Source of the DNA: Modestobacter sp. VKM Ac-2982
Lineage (GTDB): Bacteria > Actinomycetota > Actinomycetes > Mycobacteriales > Geodermatophilaceae
Length of the DNA: 64,000 bases
NCBI RefSeq assembly: GCF_026967935.1
Contig: NZ_JAPVBL010000006.1
Coordinates: forward strand, 110,051 to 174,050
Direction of reading: 5' to 3'
Within the stretch, counting starts at the first letter, position 1. Each line of letters begins with the position of its first letter. A program made the position numbers and the translations under genes. Below are positions 25,083-33,318 of this stretch, in pieces. The notes under the pieces are model-generated. The model had not been told where the DNA came from and did not search any database. It saw only the letters and a program-made list of their open reading frames with translations.

Positions 25083-25924
25083 CCGGCCGGCCCGTCGACG
25101 GTGCGCATCCGCGGGTCCAGGGCGTCGCGCAGGCCGTCGCCGAGCAGGTTGAAGGCGAGGATGGCCAGGAAGATCGCGATCCCGGGGAACGTGGTGAGGT
25201 GCGGGGCGCTGAAGATGAACTGCCGCCCCTCCCCCAGCATCGTGCCCCACTCGGCGGTGGGTGACTGCACGCCCAGCCCGAGGAAGCCGAGGCCGGCGGC
25301 GAGCAGGATGCTCACCCCGATGCTGAGCGTGCCGTGCACCAGCACCGGGGTCAGCGAGTTGCGGAACACGTGCCGGGTGATGATCCGCAGGTTGCTGGCG
25401 CCCAGCGCCCGCGCCGCCTCGACGTAGGGCTCCTCGCGCAGGCTCAGCACCGAGGAGCGCACCAGTCGGATGATCACCGGGATCACGCTGATCCCGACCG
25501 CGATGATCACGTTCTGCAGGCTGACGCCCAGGACGGCGACCAGCGTGAGCGCCAGCAGGATGGAGGTGAAGGCGAACATCATGTCGGCGAACCGGGAGAT
25601 CGCCAGGTCGGCCCAGCCACCGTAGTAACCGGCGATCATGCCCAGCGGCACCCCGATGACCAGGCCGATCGAGACGGCCAGGACGCCGATGAGCAGCGAG
25701 ATCCGGGCGCCGTACATCAGCCGGGTGGCGATGTCCCGGCCGAGCTGGTCGGTGCCCAGCCAGTGCTCGGCCGACGGCCCCTGGATGGCGACCGACAGGT
25801 TCTGCGCGTTCGGGTCGTACGGCGAGATCAGCGGGGCGAAGATCGCCAGCACGACGAACGTGACGATGATCCCCAGCCCGATCATCGCCGGGGTGTGGTG
25901 CCGGAACCGGCTCCATGCCCTCAT
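25079..25924 (-). CDS. Peptide ABC transporter permease, DppC/OppC type
   Basis: A 281-residue membrane protein with an N-terminal helix (IIVTFVVLAIFAPLI), the typical post-helix segment HWLGTDQLGRD, and five more helices. The EAA loop that contacts the ATPase reads EAARALGASNLRII. It forms the membrane channel with the DppB-type partner encoded 30 bases upstream. Its stop overlaps the start of the dehydratase gene. Confidence 0.9.
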   Translation of the reverse strand: MRAWSRFRHHTPAMIGLGIIVTFVVLAIFAPLISPYDPNAQNLSVAIQGPSAEHWLGTDQLGRDIATRLMYGARISLLIGVLAVSIGLVIGVPLGMIAGYYGGWADLAISRFADMMFAFTSILLALTLVAVLGVSLQNVIIAVGISVIPVIIRLVRSSVLSLREEPYVEAARALGASNLRIITRHVFRNSLTPVLVHGTLSIGVSILLAAGLGFLGLGVQSPTAEWGTMLGEGRQFIFSAPHLTTFPGIAIFLAILAFNLLGDGLRDALDPRMRTVDGPAG

Positions 25925-25954
25925 GACTCTGCCCTCATCGGACCCTCTCCATCA

Positions 25955-26881
25955 TCAGTACCGGATCCGCGGGTCGACGACGACGTAGAGCACGTCGACG
26001 ATCACGTTGAGCAGGATGAACGCCGCCGCGTAGACCAGGACGATCCCCTGGACGACGGCGAAGTCGCGGGCACCGATCGAGTCGACCAGCAGCCGCCCGA
26101 TGCCCGGCCAGCCGAAGACCGTCTCGGTCAGCACGGCACCCCCGAGCAGGGCACCGAACTGCAGGCTGATCACCGTCAGGATCGGGATGAACGCGTTGCG
26201 CAGCCCGTGCCGCATGATCACCGTGAGCGGCGGCGCGCCCTTGGCCTCGGCGGTGCGGACGTAGTCCTGACCGAGCACCTCGAGCATGCTGGCCCGGGTC
26301 ATCCGGGAGATCAGCGCCGTGGAGAAGGCGGCCAGCGTCACCGCCGGCAGCACGATGCTCAACGGCTCCCCGCTGCCCGCGGCCGGCAGCCAGCCCAGGG
26401 TGACGGCGAACAGCAGGATCAGCAGCAGGCCCAGCCAGTAGACCGGCATGGACACGCCCATCATCGCCACGCTGGAGATCACGTGGTCGACCATCGAGTT
26501 GCGGCGGACGGCGGCGACCACGCCGGCGGTGACCCCGGCGATGGTCCCGATGATCGTCGCCACGATCGCCAGGATCAGCGTCGCCGGGAGCCGGACGGCG
26601 ATCTCGCTCGCCACCGGCGCCGAGGTGCGCGCCGAGGTGCCCAGGTCACCGGTGAGCACACCGGTGATGAACGACCAGTACTGCGTCAGCAGGGACTGGT
26701 CGAGCCCGAGCTCGGCCCGGAGCCGGGCGACCTGGTCCTCGCTGGCGTTCAGCCCGGCGAGCACCCGTGCAGGGTCACCGGGCAGCACGCGCAGCATCAG
26801 GAAGATCAGGATCGACACCCCGAAGAGGGTGATCAGCGACAGCAACAGGGTGCGCACGATGTGTGCGGCGGTGCCCGTCAT
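25955..26881 (-). CDS. Peptide ABC transporter permease, DppB/OppB type
   Basis: A 308-residue six-helix permease. Family landmarks: LPGDPARVL after the first helix, RAELGLDQSLLTQYW, and an EAA region near VRTAEAKGAPPLTVI. It pairs with the DppC-type permease downstream. A G+C-rich hairpin lies in the gap between it and the binding-protein gene. Confidence 0.9.
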   Translation of the reverse strand: MTGTAAHIVRTLLLSLITLFGVSILIFLMLRVLPGDPARVLAGLNASEDQVARLRAELGLDQSLLTQYWSFITGVLTGDLGTSARTSAPVASEIAVRLPATLILAIVATIIGTIAGVTAGVVAAVRRNSMVDHVISSVAMMGVSMPVYWLGLLLILLFAVTLGWLPAAGSGEPLSIVLPAVTLAAFSTALISRMTRASMLEVLGQDYVRTAEAKGAPPLTVIMRHGLRNAFIPILTVISLQFGALLGGAVLTETVFGWPGIGRLLVDSIGARDFAVVQGIVLVYAAAFILLNVIVDVLYVVVDPRIRY

Positions 26882-26933
26882 CTCCGTCCTCTCCCATACC
26901 CGGTCCGGCGGCCCGCGTGCGCCGCCGGGCGGT

Positions 26934-26963
26934 GGCCGCCCCTGCCCGCAGGCAGGGGCGGCC
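26934..26963 (-). promoter_or_regulatory. Intra-operon hairpin after the binding-protein gene
   Basis: Perfect 13-base arms (26934-26946, 26951-26963) around a CGCA loop, 12 bases past the stop of the binding-protein gene. Hairpins here commonly protect the upstream mRNA and lower permease expression relative to the binding protein (established for other ABC operons, inferred here). Confidence 0.55.
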
Positions 26964-26975
26964 GCTCGATGGTGG

Positions 26976-28568
26976 TCAGTTCGCCGGCCGGGCGTACATG
27001 GCGTCGAACTTCTCGACCGGGGTGGCGCTCACACCGGTGATGTCCGCGTCGTAGACGATCGGGAACGACTGGGTCCAGAGGAAGATCCACGGGGCGTCGT
27101 CCCAGATGATCTGCGAGGCGTCGCAGTACAGCTGCTCACGGGTGTCCGGGTCGGTCTCCACGTCCGCCTGGGCGAGCAGCTCCTCGACCTCGGGGTTGGT
27201 GTAGAACGACGTCCCCAGACCGGCCGGCGGGTGGGTCGCCTGGCGGAACATCTGCATCTGGAAGTCGGCGTCCAGGTAGGCCGGGGCCCAGCCGAGCAGG
27301 TGCGCCTCCGGCGTGTTCTCCGTGACCGGTGCGTTCACCCGGGCGAGGAACGACGGGAAGTCACTGGTGGAGACGGTGACGTCCAGCCCGGCCTCGCGCA
27401 GGTAGCCGGCGATCGCCTCGGCCGCCTGGGCGTCCTGCACGTACCGGCCGCTGGGGGTCAGCAGCTCGATGCTCGCCCCGACCGCCCCGGCCTCCTCCAG
27501 CAGCTGCCGGGCCCGCTCCGGGTCGTACTCGTAGGAGCCGGTCTCGCAGTAGCCGAACAGGCTGGGAGCCATCGGCGCATCGAGCACCTCGGCCGCGCCG
27601 AACAGGACGTTGTCGATGATCGCCTGCTTGTCGACCGCGTAGTTCAGCGCCTGACGCACCCGCGGGTCCTGCATCACCGGGTCGGTGTTGTCCAGCGCGA
27701 TGAAGATCGTGCGGTCGCTCTCGGCGAGCAGCACCTCGACGTCGGGATTGGCCTCCAGCGACTCGATGTCGGAGACCGGCGGCAGGATGATCATGTCGAC
27801 CTGGCCGGCGAGCAGCAGGCTCTCCCGGGTCGCCGCCTCGGGGACCACCCGGAAGACGACCGTCTCGTAGTACGGCTCCTCGCCCCAGTAGTCGTCGTAC
27901 TTGGTGACGGTGACGCTCTCCCCGGCGGTGTACTCGTCGAAGACGTACGGACCGGTGCCGACCGGCCGGGTGTACTCCTGGTAGCTGTTGCCCTCCGCGT
28001 CGACCGAGGTCGGCGAGATGATCCCGGCCACCGTCGCCGACAGCGCGCTGACGAAGCCGGGTGAGGGCTGGCTGAGCTGGATCTCGACGGTGTTCTCGTC
28101 GACCGCGGTGGCCGACTCGAAGGCCGCGAACGCCGCGCCCTGCGGCACGGTCAGCTCCGGGTCGGTGATCCGCTCGAGGTTGTAGACGACGGCCTCGGCG
28201 TCGAACGGCGTCCCGTCGTGGAACGTCACGCCCTCACGCAGCTCGAAGGTGATCGTCTGGCCGTCCTCGGAGACCTCGTAGGACTCGGCGAGCAGCCCTT
28301 CGATCTCGTTCTCGTCGTTGATCTCCACGAGCGTCTCGACCACGTAGTCGACCATGTTCGACACGGTCGTCGTGGTCTGCCCGGCCGGGTCGAACGTGTC
28401 CGGGTCGATGCCCACGGCGATGGAGAAGGTGGCGTCACCGCCCTCCCCGTCGGCTGCGGGCGCTTCCGGGTCGCTGACGCTGCAGGCGCTGATCAGCAGG
28501 CCCAGGGCCGCGACGGCGGCCATGGACCTGATCCGGGAGGGGCTGCGTCGTGCTCGGGTCGTGTTCAT
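26976..28568 (-). CDS. Peptide-binding lipoprotein (SBP_bac_5, DppA/OppA type)
   Basis: A 530-residue extracytoplasmic binding protein. The lipobox LLISACS places the lipidated Cys near residue 27; an acidic linker (PEAPAADGEGGD) follows. Family features include AESYEVSEDGQTITFELREG, FHDGTPFDAEAVVY and ALNYAVDKQAI. It captures peptides or similar ligands for the DppBCDF-like system. ATG 28568 with GGAAG about 9 bases upstream is preferred over longer options. Confidence 0.9.
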   Translation of the reverse strand: MNTTRARRSPSRIRSMAAVAALGLLISACSVSDPEAPAADGEGGDATFSIAVGIDPDTFDPAGQTTTTVSNMVDYVVETLVEINDENEIEGLLAESYEVSEDGQTITFELREGVTFHDGTPFDAEAVVYNLERITDPELTVPQGAAFAAFESATAVDENTVEIQLSQPSPGFVSALSATVAGIISPTSVDAEGNSYQEYTRPVGTGPYVFDEYTAGESVTVTKYDDYWGEEPYYETVVFRVVPEAATRESLLLAGQVDMIILPPVSDIESLEANPDVEVLLAESDRTIFIALDNTDPVMQDPRVRQALNYAVDKQAIIDNVLFGAAEVLDAPMAPSLFGYCETGSYEYDPERARQLLEEAGAVGASIELLTPSGRYVQDAQAAEAIAGYLREAGLDVTVSTSDFPSFLARVNAPVTENTPEAHLLGWAPAYLDADFQMQMFRQATHPPAGLGTSFYTNPEVEELLAQADVETDPDTREQLYCDASQIIWDDAPWIFLWTQSFPIVYDADITGVSATPVEKFDAMYARPAN

Positions 28569-28674
28569 CGGCTTCCGCTCTGACGAGGTGGCACACAACG
28601 GGACGGACGGTGGGACGGTGTCGTCGGCGACGACGGGGCTTGGGGCGACGGGGCTGGGAGCGAGGCCGGACCGG

Positions 28675-29727
28675 TCATGCGATCACCGGCTTGACCTCGG
28701 CGAAGTGGCAGGCGCTGGGGTGACCGGAGCCGGCGCGGTCGATCAGCGCCGGCTCCTCCTCGGCGCAGATCTGCTGGGCCTTGGGGCAGCGGGTCCGGAA
28801 GTTGCAGCCCGACGGCGGGTTCGCCGGGCTGGGCACGTCGCCGGTGAGGATCATCCGTTCCCGGCTGCCGCGCTTGGTCGGGTCCGGGATCGGCACCGCC
28901 GACAGCAGCGCCTGCGTGTAGGGGTGCGTCGGCCGGGCGTAGATGTCGGCCCGGTCGCCGATCTCCACGATCTTGCCCAGGTACATCACCGCGACCCGGG
29001 TGGAGATGTGCCGCACCACCGACAGGTCGTGGGCGATGAAGACGTAGGCCAGGCCGAGCCGGTCCTGCAGCTCCTGGAGCAGGTTGACCACCTGGGCCTG
29101 GATGGAGACGTCCAGGGCCGAGACCGGCTCGTCGAGCACCAGCACCTGCGGGTCCAGCGCCAGCGCCCGGGCGATGCCGATCCGCTGCCGCTGCCCGCCG
29201 GAGAACTCGTGCGGGTACCGGCTGGCCTGCTCGGCGCTGAGCCCGACGGACTCCAGCAGGTCGTCGACCTTGGCGCGCAGCTCGCTGCCGGAGGCCAGGC
29301 CGTGGATCTGCAGCGGCTCGGCGACGATGCCGCGCACCGTCATCCGCGGGTTCAGCGAGGTGTAGGGGTCCTGAAAGACGAACTGCATCTCCCGGCGGAC
29401 CGCCTTCATCTGCGCCCGGCCGAAGCCGGTGATGTCCACGCCCTTGAAGTGCACCGAGCCCGACGTCGACTCCAGCAGCTTGACCAGGGTGCGGCCGGTG
29501 GTGGTCTTCCCGCAGCCGGACTCCCCGACCAGGCCGAGGGTCTCCCCCGCGGTGAGCGTGAAGCTCACGCCGTCGACGGCGTAGACCGTGCCGACCTGCC
29601 GCCGGGTGACCCCGCCGCGGATCGGGAAGTGGGTCTTGAGGTCGGTGACCCGGAGGATCTCGGTGCCGTGCGCGGCGCGGGTGTGCAGGTCCTGGGGCGC
29701 GCCGGTCGGCGTGGCGACGGAGCTCAT
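28675..29727 (-). CDS. Peptide ABC transporter ATPase, DppF/OppF type
   Basis: A 350-residue ATPase with Walker A GESGCGKT, signature SGGQRQR and Walker [12 protein letters not shown]. The C-terminal oligopeptide-transporter domain contains the cysteine cluster seen in these ATPases ([14 protein letters not shown], then CHF near the end), which can bind an Fe-S cluster in some members. ATG 29727 overlaps the stop of the other ATPase gene (ATGA). It powers the transporter together with that protein. Confidence 0.9.
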   Translation of the reverse strand: MSSVATPTGAPQDLHTRAAHGTEILRVTDLKTHFPIRGGVTRRQVGTVYAVDGVSFTLTAGETLGLVGESGCGKTTTGRTLVKLLESTSGSVHFKGVDITGFGRAQMKAVRREMQFVFQDPYTSLNPRMTVRGIVAEPLQIHGLASGSELRAKVDDLLESVGLSAEQASRYPHEFSGGQRQRIGIARALALDPQVLVLDEPVSALDVSIQAQVVNLLQELQDRLGLAYVFIAHDLSVVRHISTRVAVMYLGKIVEIGDRADIYARPTHPYTQALLSAVPIPDPTKRGSRERMILTGDVPSPANPPSGCNFRTRCPKAQQICAEEEPALIDRAGSGHPSACHFAEVKPVIA

Positions 29728-30767
29728 GCGCCGCTGCTCCCCAGCCGGGCGCCCATCTCGCGGTACACGACGGCCATCTCGGCGGGGACCTCCTCGGTGA
29801 AGTGGCAGGCGGCACGCGCGCCGTCGCCGGTGTCGTAGAGCGGGGGCACCTCGGTGCGGCAACGCTCACGGCCCTTGGAGACCCGGCAGCGCGGGTGGAA
29901 GGAGCACCCGGGCGGCAGGTCGATGAGGTTCGGCGGCGCGCCGGGGATCGGGTCCAGCCGGGCCAGGTCGACGTCCAGCCGGGGCAGGCTGCTCATCAGG
30001 CCGAGCGTGTACGGGTGCCGGGGTGCGGCGAAGATCGAGAAGACGTCGGCGACCTCGACCACCTTGCCGCCGTACATGACCACGACCCGGTCGGCGTGCT
30101 CGGCGATCAGGCCCAGGTCGTGGGTGATGAGGATGGTGGCGGCGTTGGTGCGCTCCTTCGCCGTCTTCAGCACGTCGAGCACCTGCGCCTGGATCGTCAC
30201 GTCCAGGGCGGTGGTGGGCTCGTCGGCGATGAGCACCTTCGGGTCGTTGGCGATCGCCATGGCGATCATCGCGCGCTGGCGCATGCCGCCGGAGTGCTCG
30301 TGCGGGTACTGGTCCACGCGGCCCTCGGGGTTGGGCACGCCGACCATCGTCAGCAGCTCCACCGCCCGGGTGCGGGCGGCGTCCTTGCTCAGCTTCTTGT
30401 CGTGCAGCCGGAGCGCCTCGGAGATCTGGGCACCGACGGTCAGGACCGGGTTCAGGCTGGTCATCGGGTCCTGGAAGATCATCCCGATCTCGCTGCCGCG
30501 GAGCCGACGCAGCTCCTTCTCCGGCATGGTCAGCAGGTCGCGGCCCTCGAAGAGGATCTCGCCCGCGGTGATCCGCCCCGGCGGGCTCTGGATCAGGCCG
30601 AGGATCGACATCGCCGTGACGCTCTTGCCGGACCCGGACTCACCGACCACGCCGAGGGTCTCGCCGGGGAACAGGTCCCAGCTGACGTCGTTGACGGCCC
30701 GCACGACGCCGGCGGGGGTGACGAATTCCGTCGTCAGGCCCCGGATGGAGAGAACAGGACTGCTCAC
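29724..30767 (-). CDS. Peptide ABC transporter ATPase, DppD/OppD type
   Basis: A 347-residue ATPase, first gene of the minus-strand operon. Walker A GESGSGKS, signature SGGMRQR, Walker [12 protein letters not shown], and the C-terminal cysteines CSFHPRC and CHF. GTG 30767 has GGAGG about 10 bases upstream. The 135 bases before it contain three dyads, likely operators for the Lrp/AsnC regulator encoded next to them on the same strand. Confidence 0.9.
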   Translation of the reverse strand: MSSPVLSIRGLTTEFVTPAGVVRAVNDVSWDLFPGETLGVVGESGSGKSVTAMSILGLIQSPPGRITAGEILFEGRDLLTMPEKELRRLRGSEIGMIFQDPMTSLNPVLTVGAQISEALRLHDKKLSKDAARTRAVELLTMVGVPNPEGRVDQYPHEHSGGMRQRAMIAMAIANDPKVLIADEPTTALDVTIQAQVLDVLKTAKERTNAATILITHDLGLIAEHADRVVVMYGGKVVEVADVFSIFAAPRHPYTLGLMSSLPRLDVDLARLDPIPGAPPNLIDLPPGCSFHPRCRVSKGRERCRTEVPPLYDTGDGARAACHFTEEVPAEMAVVYREMGARLGSSGA

Positions 30768-30807
30768 AAACAGCGCCTCCTCGACCGATCAGTGGATGAA
30801 AGCTAGG

Positions 30808-30881
30808 TCACTGTGACGTGATTTGGGTGACAGACGTGTCACGACGGTGAGTCCATGCGCTGCGTGTGATCGACCTCACAC
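30808..30881. promoter_or_regulatory. Operator region with three dyads before the dpp-like operon
   Basis: TCACTGTGA (30808-30816), GTGACAGACGTGTCAC (30827-30842, 6-base arms) and GTGTGATCGACCTCACAC (30864-30881, 6-base arms) share a GTGA/TCAC theme. Repeated related dyads at roughly helical spacing suit a multimeric Lrp/AsnC protein. Confidence 0.55.
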
Positions 30882-30902
30882 TCGGTGTGGTCGGAGGGGA
30901 GA

Positions 30903-31934
30903 CTACTGCCCGCCGGGCACCGGATCGGACCAGACGTCCATCCGCACCGTGCCGGTCGCGCAGCCCTCGACGTCGAGCAGGTGGCCCATCCGCTTGACCG
31001 CCCGCAGCACCACCAGCCGGTCGACCACGACGACGTCGGGCACCACGTGGGCGAGCTCCTGCTCGAAGCGGTGCACCTCCTCCAGGGAGGCGAGCCAGGC
31101 GACGACGAGCAGGCTGGGCGTGCCCGCGAGCGTCGTGGACAGCCGCACCTGGCGCAGCCGGCCCAGCCGGGCGGCGGCGTCGTCCAGCCGCCCGGCTGGG
31201 GCGTCGGCCGACAGCACGACCATCACCGGCAGCCCGGCCAGCGGTGCGGCCACCTCGGTCCGCATCAGCACCGCGCCGGAGCTGATCAGCCGGTCGACCC
31301 GGCGGCGCGCGGTCGGCTGGCTGATCCCGGTCGCCGCGGCGAGCGCGGCGTAGGACGCCCGGCCGTCCTCCCCCAGCGCCGACATCAGCTCCCGGTCGAC
31401 GTCGTCGAGCACGGTCGGGCGGGTCAGGTGCGGCGGCCCGCCGCTGCCGCCGGTCGACGGCAGCACGCCGAGGCGCCAGGTGCTGCCCTCGGCGTAGAGC
31501 CGGGTGGCGATCCGCGCCCGGGTGCCGGTGACCCCGGGCACCCGGTCCAGCCGCTCCAGCAGGTAGCGCCCGAGGGTGGGCAGGTCGACCGCGGCCACGG
31601 TCAGCATCAGGTCCCGGCCGCCGGCGGTGATGTCCACCGAGAGGGCGTGCGCGTCACCGGCGAGCTCGCTGGCGACCCGGGTCTTCTCACTCGGCAGGCA
31701 GGTCACGTCGACGTAGGCGAGCACCTGCGCGTGGTGCGACCCCGGGCCGGGGGTGCCGGTGACCCAGGCGGCGCCGGTGGCGCGCAGCCGCTCCCACCGC
31801 CGGGACGCGGTGACCGCGTTGGTGCCGACCATCGCCGCGACCTCGGTCCACGGGGCCCGCGGGTCGCGCTGCAACGCCTCGACGAGAGCCAGGTCGTCCT
31901 CGTCCAGCACAACCGATCGGGTCACTTCAGGCAC
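30903..31934 (-). CDS. Lrp/AsnC regulator with two AsnC modules
   Basis: A 343-residue protein, about twice the usual 150-residue Lrp size. Module one has an HTH near residues 10-60 (LVEALQRDPRAPWTEVAAM) and module two near 180-230 (ELMSALGEDGRASYAALAAA, then TGISQPTARRRVDRL); each is followed by a ligand-sensing α/β domain. Tandem AsnC proteins occur in actinobacteria and usually control nearby amino-acid catabolism. It lies between the peptide transporter operon and the divergent M20 gene and probably regulates both. Start ATG 31934. Confidence 0.85.
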   Translation of the reverse strand: MPEVTRSVVLDEDDLALVEALQRDPRAPWTEVAAMVGTNAVTASRRWERLRATGAAWVTGTPGPGSHHAQVLAYVDVTCLPSEKTRVASELAGDAHALSVDITAGGRDLMLTVAAVDLPTLGRYLLERLDRVPGVTGTRARIATRLYAEGSTWRLGVLPSTGGSGGPPHLTRPTVLDDVDRELMSALGEDGRASYAALAAATGISQPTARRRVDRLISSGAVLMRTEVAAPLAGLPVMVVLSADAPAGRLDDAAARLGRLRQVRLSTTLAGTPSLLVVAWLASLEEVHRFEQELAHVVPDVVVVDRLVVLRAVKRMGHLLDVEGCATGTVRMDVWSDPVPGGQ

Positions 31935-32016
31935 CTCTCGTGACGGATGACTGCAAATCCTGTCGGAGAACGTGCGGAACTCCTAACGTCCCGCCCACCG
32001 ATCCGAAGGAGGGCAC

Positions 32017-33228
32017 GTGATCCGGTCAGGCGCGCTGCGCGAGGACGCCCGTGCGATGCAGGACGAGCTGGTGCAGCTGCGGCACGCGCTGCACCGGCGG
32101 CCCGAGGTGGGGCTGCAGCTGCCCTGGACGCAGGAGACGGTGCTCACCGCCCTGGACGGCCTGGGCCTGGAGGTCAGCACGGGCACCGGGCTGACCTCGG
32201 TGACGGCGGTGCTGCGCGGTGGCCGGCCCGGTCCCGCGGTGCTGCTGCGCGGTGACATGGACGCCCTCCCGGTGCAGGAGCAGACCGGGGTGGAGTTCAC
32301 CAGCGAGGTCGACGGCACGATGCACGCCTGCGGGCACGACCTGCACACCGCGATGCTGGTCGGCGCCGCGCGGCTGCTGAGCGCGCACCGGGAGTCCCTC
32401 GCCGGGGACGTCGTCCTGATGTTCCAGCCGGGCGAGGAGGGCTGGGACGGCGCCGGCCACATGCTGCGCGAGGGCGTGCTGGACGCCGCCGGGTCGCGGG
32501 TCACCTCGGCGTACGGGATGCACGTGATGTCGGCGATGAGCCCTCGCGGGGAGTTCACCACCCGCCCGGGCACGCTGATGGCGGCCAGCGACGAGCTGCG
32601 GGTGACCGTGCGCGGGAGCGGCGGGCACGGCTCGGCCCCGCACCTGGCCCGCGACCCGATCTCGGTGGCCGCGCAGCTGATCGGCGACCTGCAGACGATG
32701 GTCACCCGGCAGTTCGACGTCTTCGACCCGGTAGTGCTCACCGTCGGCCTGTTCGCCGGCGGCACGAAGCGCAACATCATCCCCGACGAGGCGACCTTCC
32801 AGGCCACCGTGCGCACCTTCTCCGCCGAGGCCCGGGAGCGGATGCGGATGGCCTCGGTGCGGCTGTGCGAGTCGGTGGCGGCCGGCTACGGCCTGGAGGC
32901 CGAGGCGCTCTACCTGGAGGAGTACCCGGTGACGGTCAACGACCCGACGCACACGGCGTTCGCCGCCGGGGTCGCCCAGGAGGTCTTCGGCGACGAGCGG
33001 TACGCGCCGAAGGTGTTCCCGCAGTCAGGGTCCGAGGACTTCTCCCGGGTGCTGGCGGAGGTGCCCGGCTGCTACCTGTTCCTCGGCGCCGCGGTGGGTG
33101 AGGATCACGCCGCCGCCCCCAACAACCACAGCCCGCGGGCGCAGTTCAGCGACGAGGTGCTCGCCGACGGTGCGCTGCTGCACGCCGAGCTGGCGGTGCG
33201 GGCGCTGGAGCGCGACGCGGCGGCCTGA
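32017..33228 (+). CDS. M20-family amidohydrolase (hippurate hydrolase / IAA-amino-acid hydrolase type)
   Basis: A 403-residue two-domain zinc amidase. Motifs: RRPEVG, LLRGDMDALPVQE, HACGHDLHTAML (metal ligands), FQPGEEGWDGAG (catalytic Glu-Glu), GGHGSAPH in the lid domain and GSEDFS near the end. It removes acyl groups from N-acyl amino acids. GTG 32017 follows GAAGGAGGGCAC. It is divergent from the AsnC regulator and belongs to a different M20 branch than the enzyme at 21524-22750. Confidence 0.88.
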   Translation: MIRSGALREDARAMQDELVQLRHALHRRPEVGLQLPWTQETVLTALDGLGLEVSTGTGLTSVTAVLRGGRPGPAVLLRGDMDALPVQEQTGVEFTSEVDGTMHACGHDLHTAMLVGAARLLSAHRESLAGDVVLMFQPGEEGWDGAGHMLREGVLDAAGSRVTSAYGMHVMSAMSPRGEFTTRPGTLMAASDELRVTVRGSGGHGSAPHLARDPISVAAQLIGDLQTMVTRQFDVFDPVVLTVGLFAGGTKRNIIPDEATFQATVRTFSAEARERMRMASVRLCESVAAGYGLEAEALYLEEYPVTVNDPTHTAFAAGVAQEVFGDERYAPKVFPQSGSEDFSRVLAEVPGCYLFLGAAVGEDHAAAPNNHSPRAQFSDEVLADGALLHAELAVRALERDAAA

Positions 33229-33318
33229 CCACCGCCAGGGGGCGACCCTTCCGTCTCAGTTGTCACACCTCCGCCGGGGCTCCCCGATCCGGGGGCCCGA
33301 CGGAGGTAGAACGACTCC

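Noticed and set aside
18939-33228. Ectoine/hydroxyectoine degradation locus
   Set aside because: A dehydratase (EutB-like) and transporter are present, but the ectoine hydrolase, the N-acetyl-diaminobutyrate deacetylase of the expected type and an ornithine-cyclodeaminase homologue are absent.
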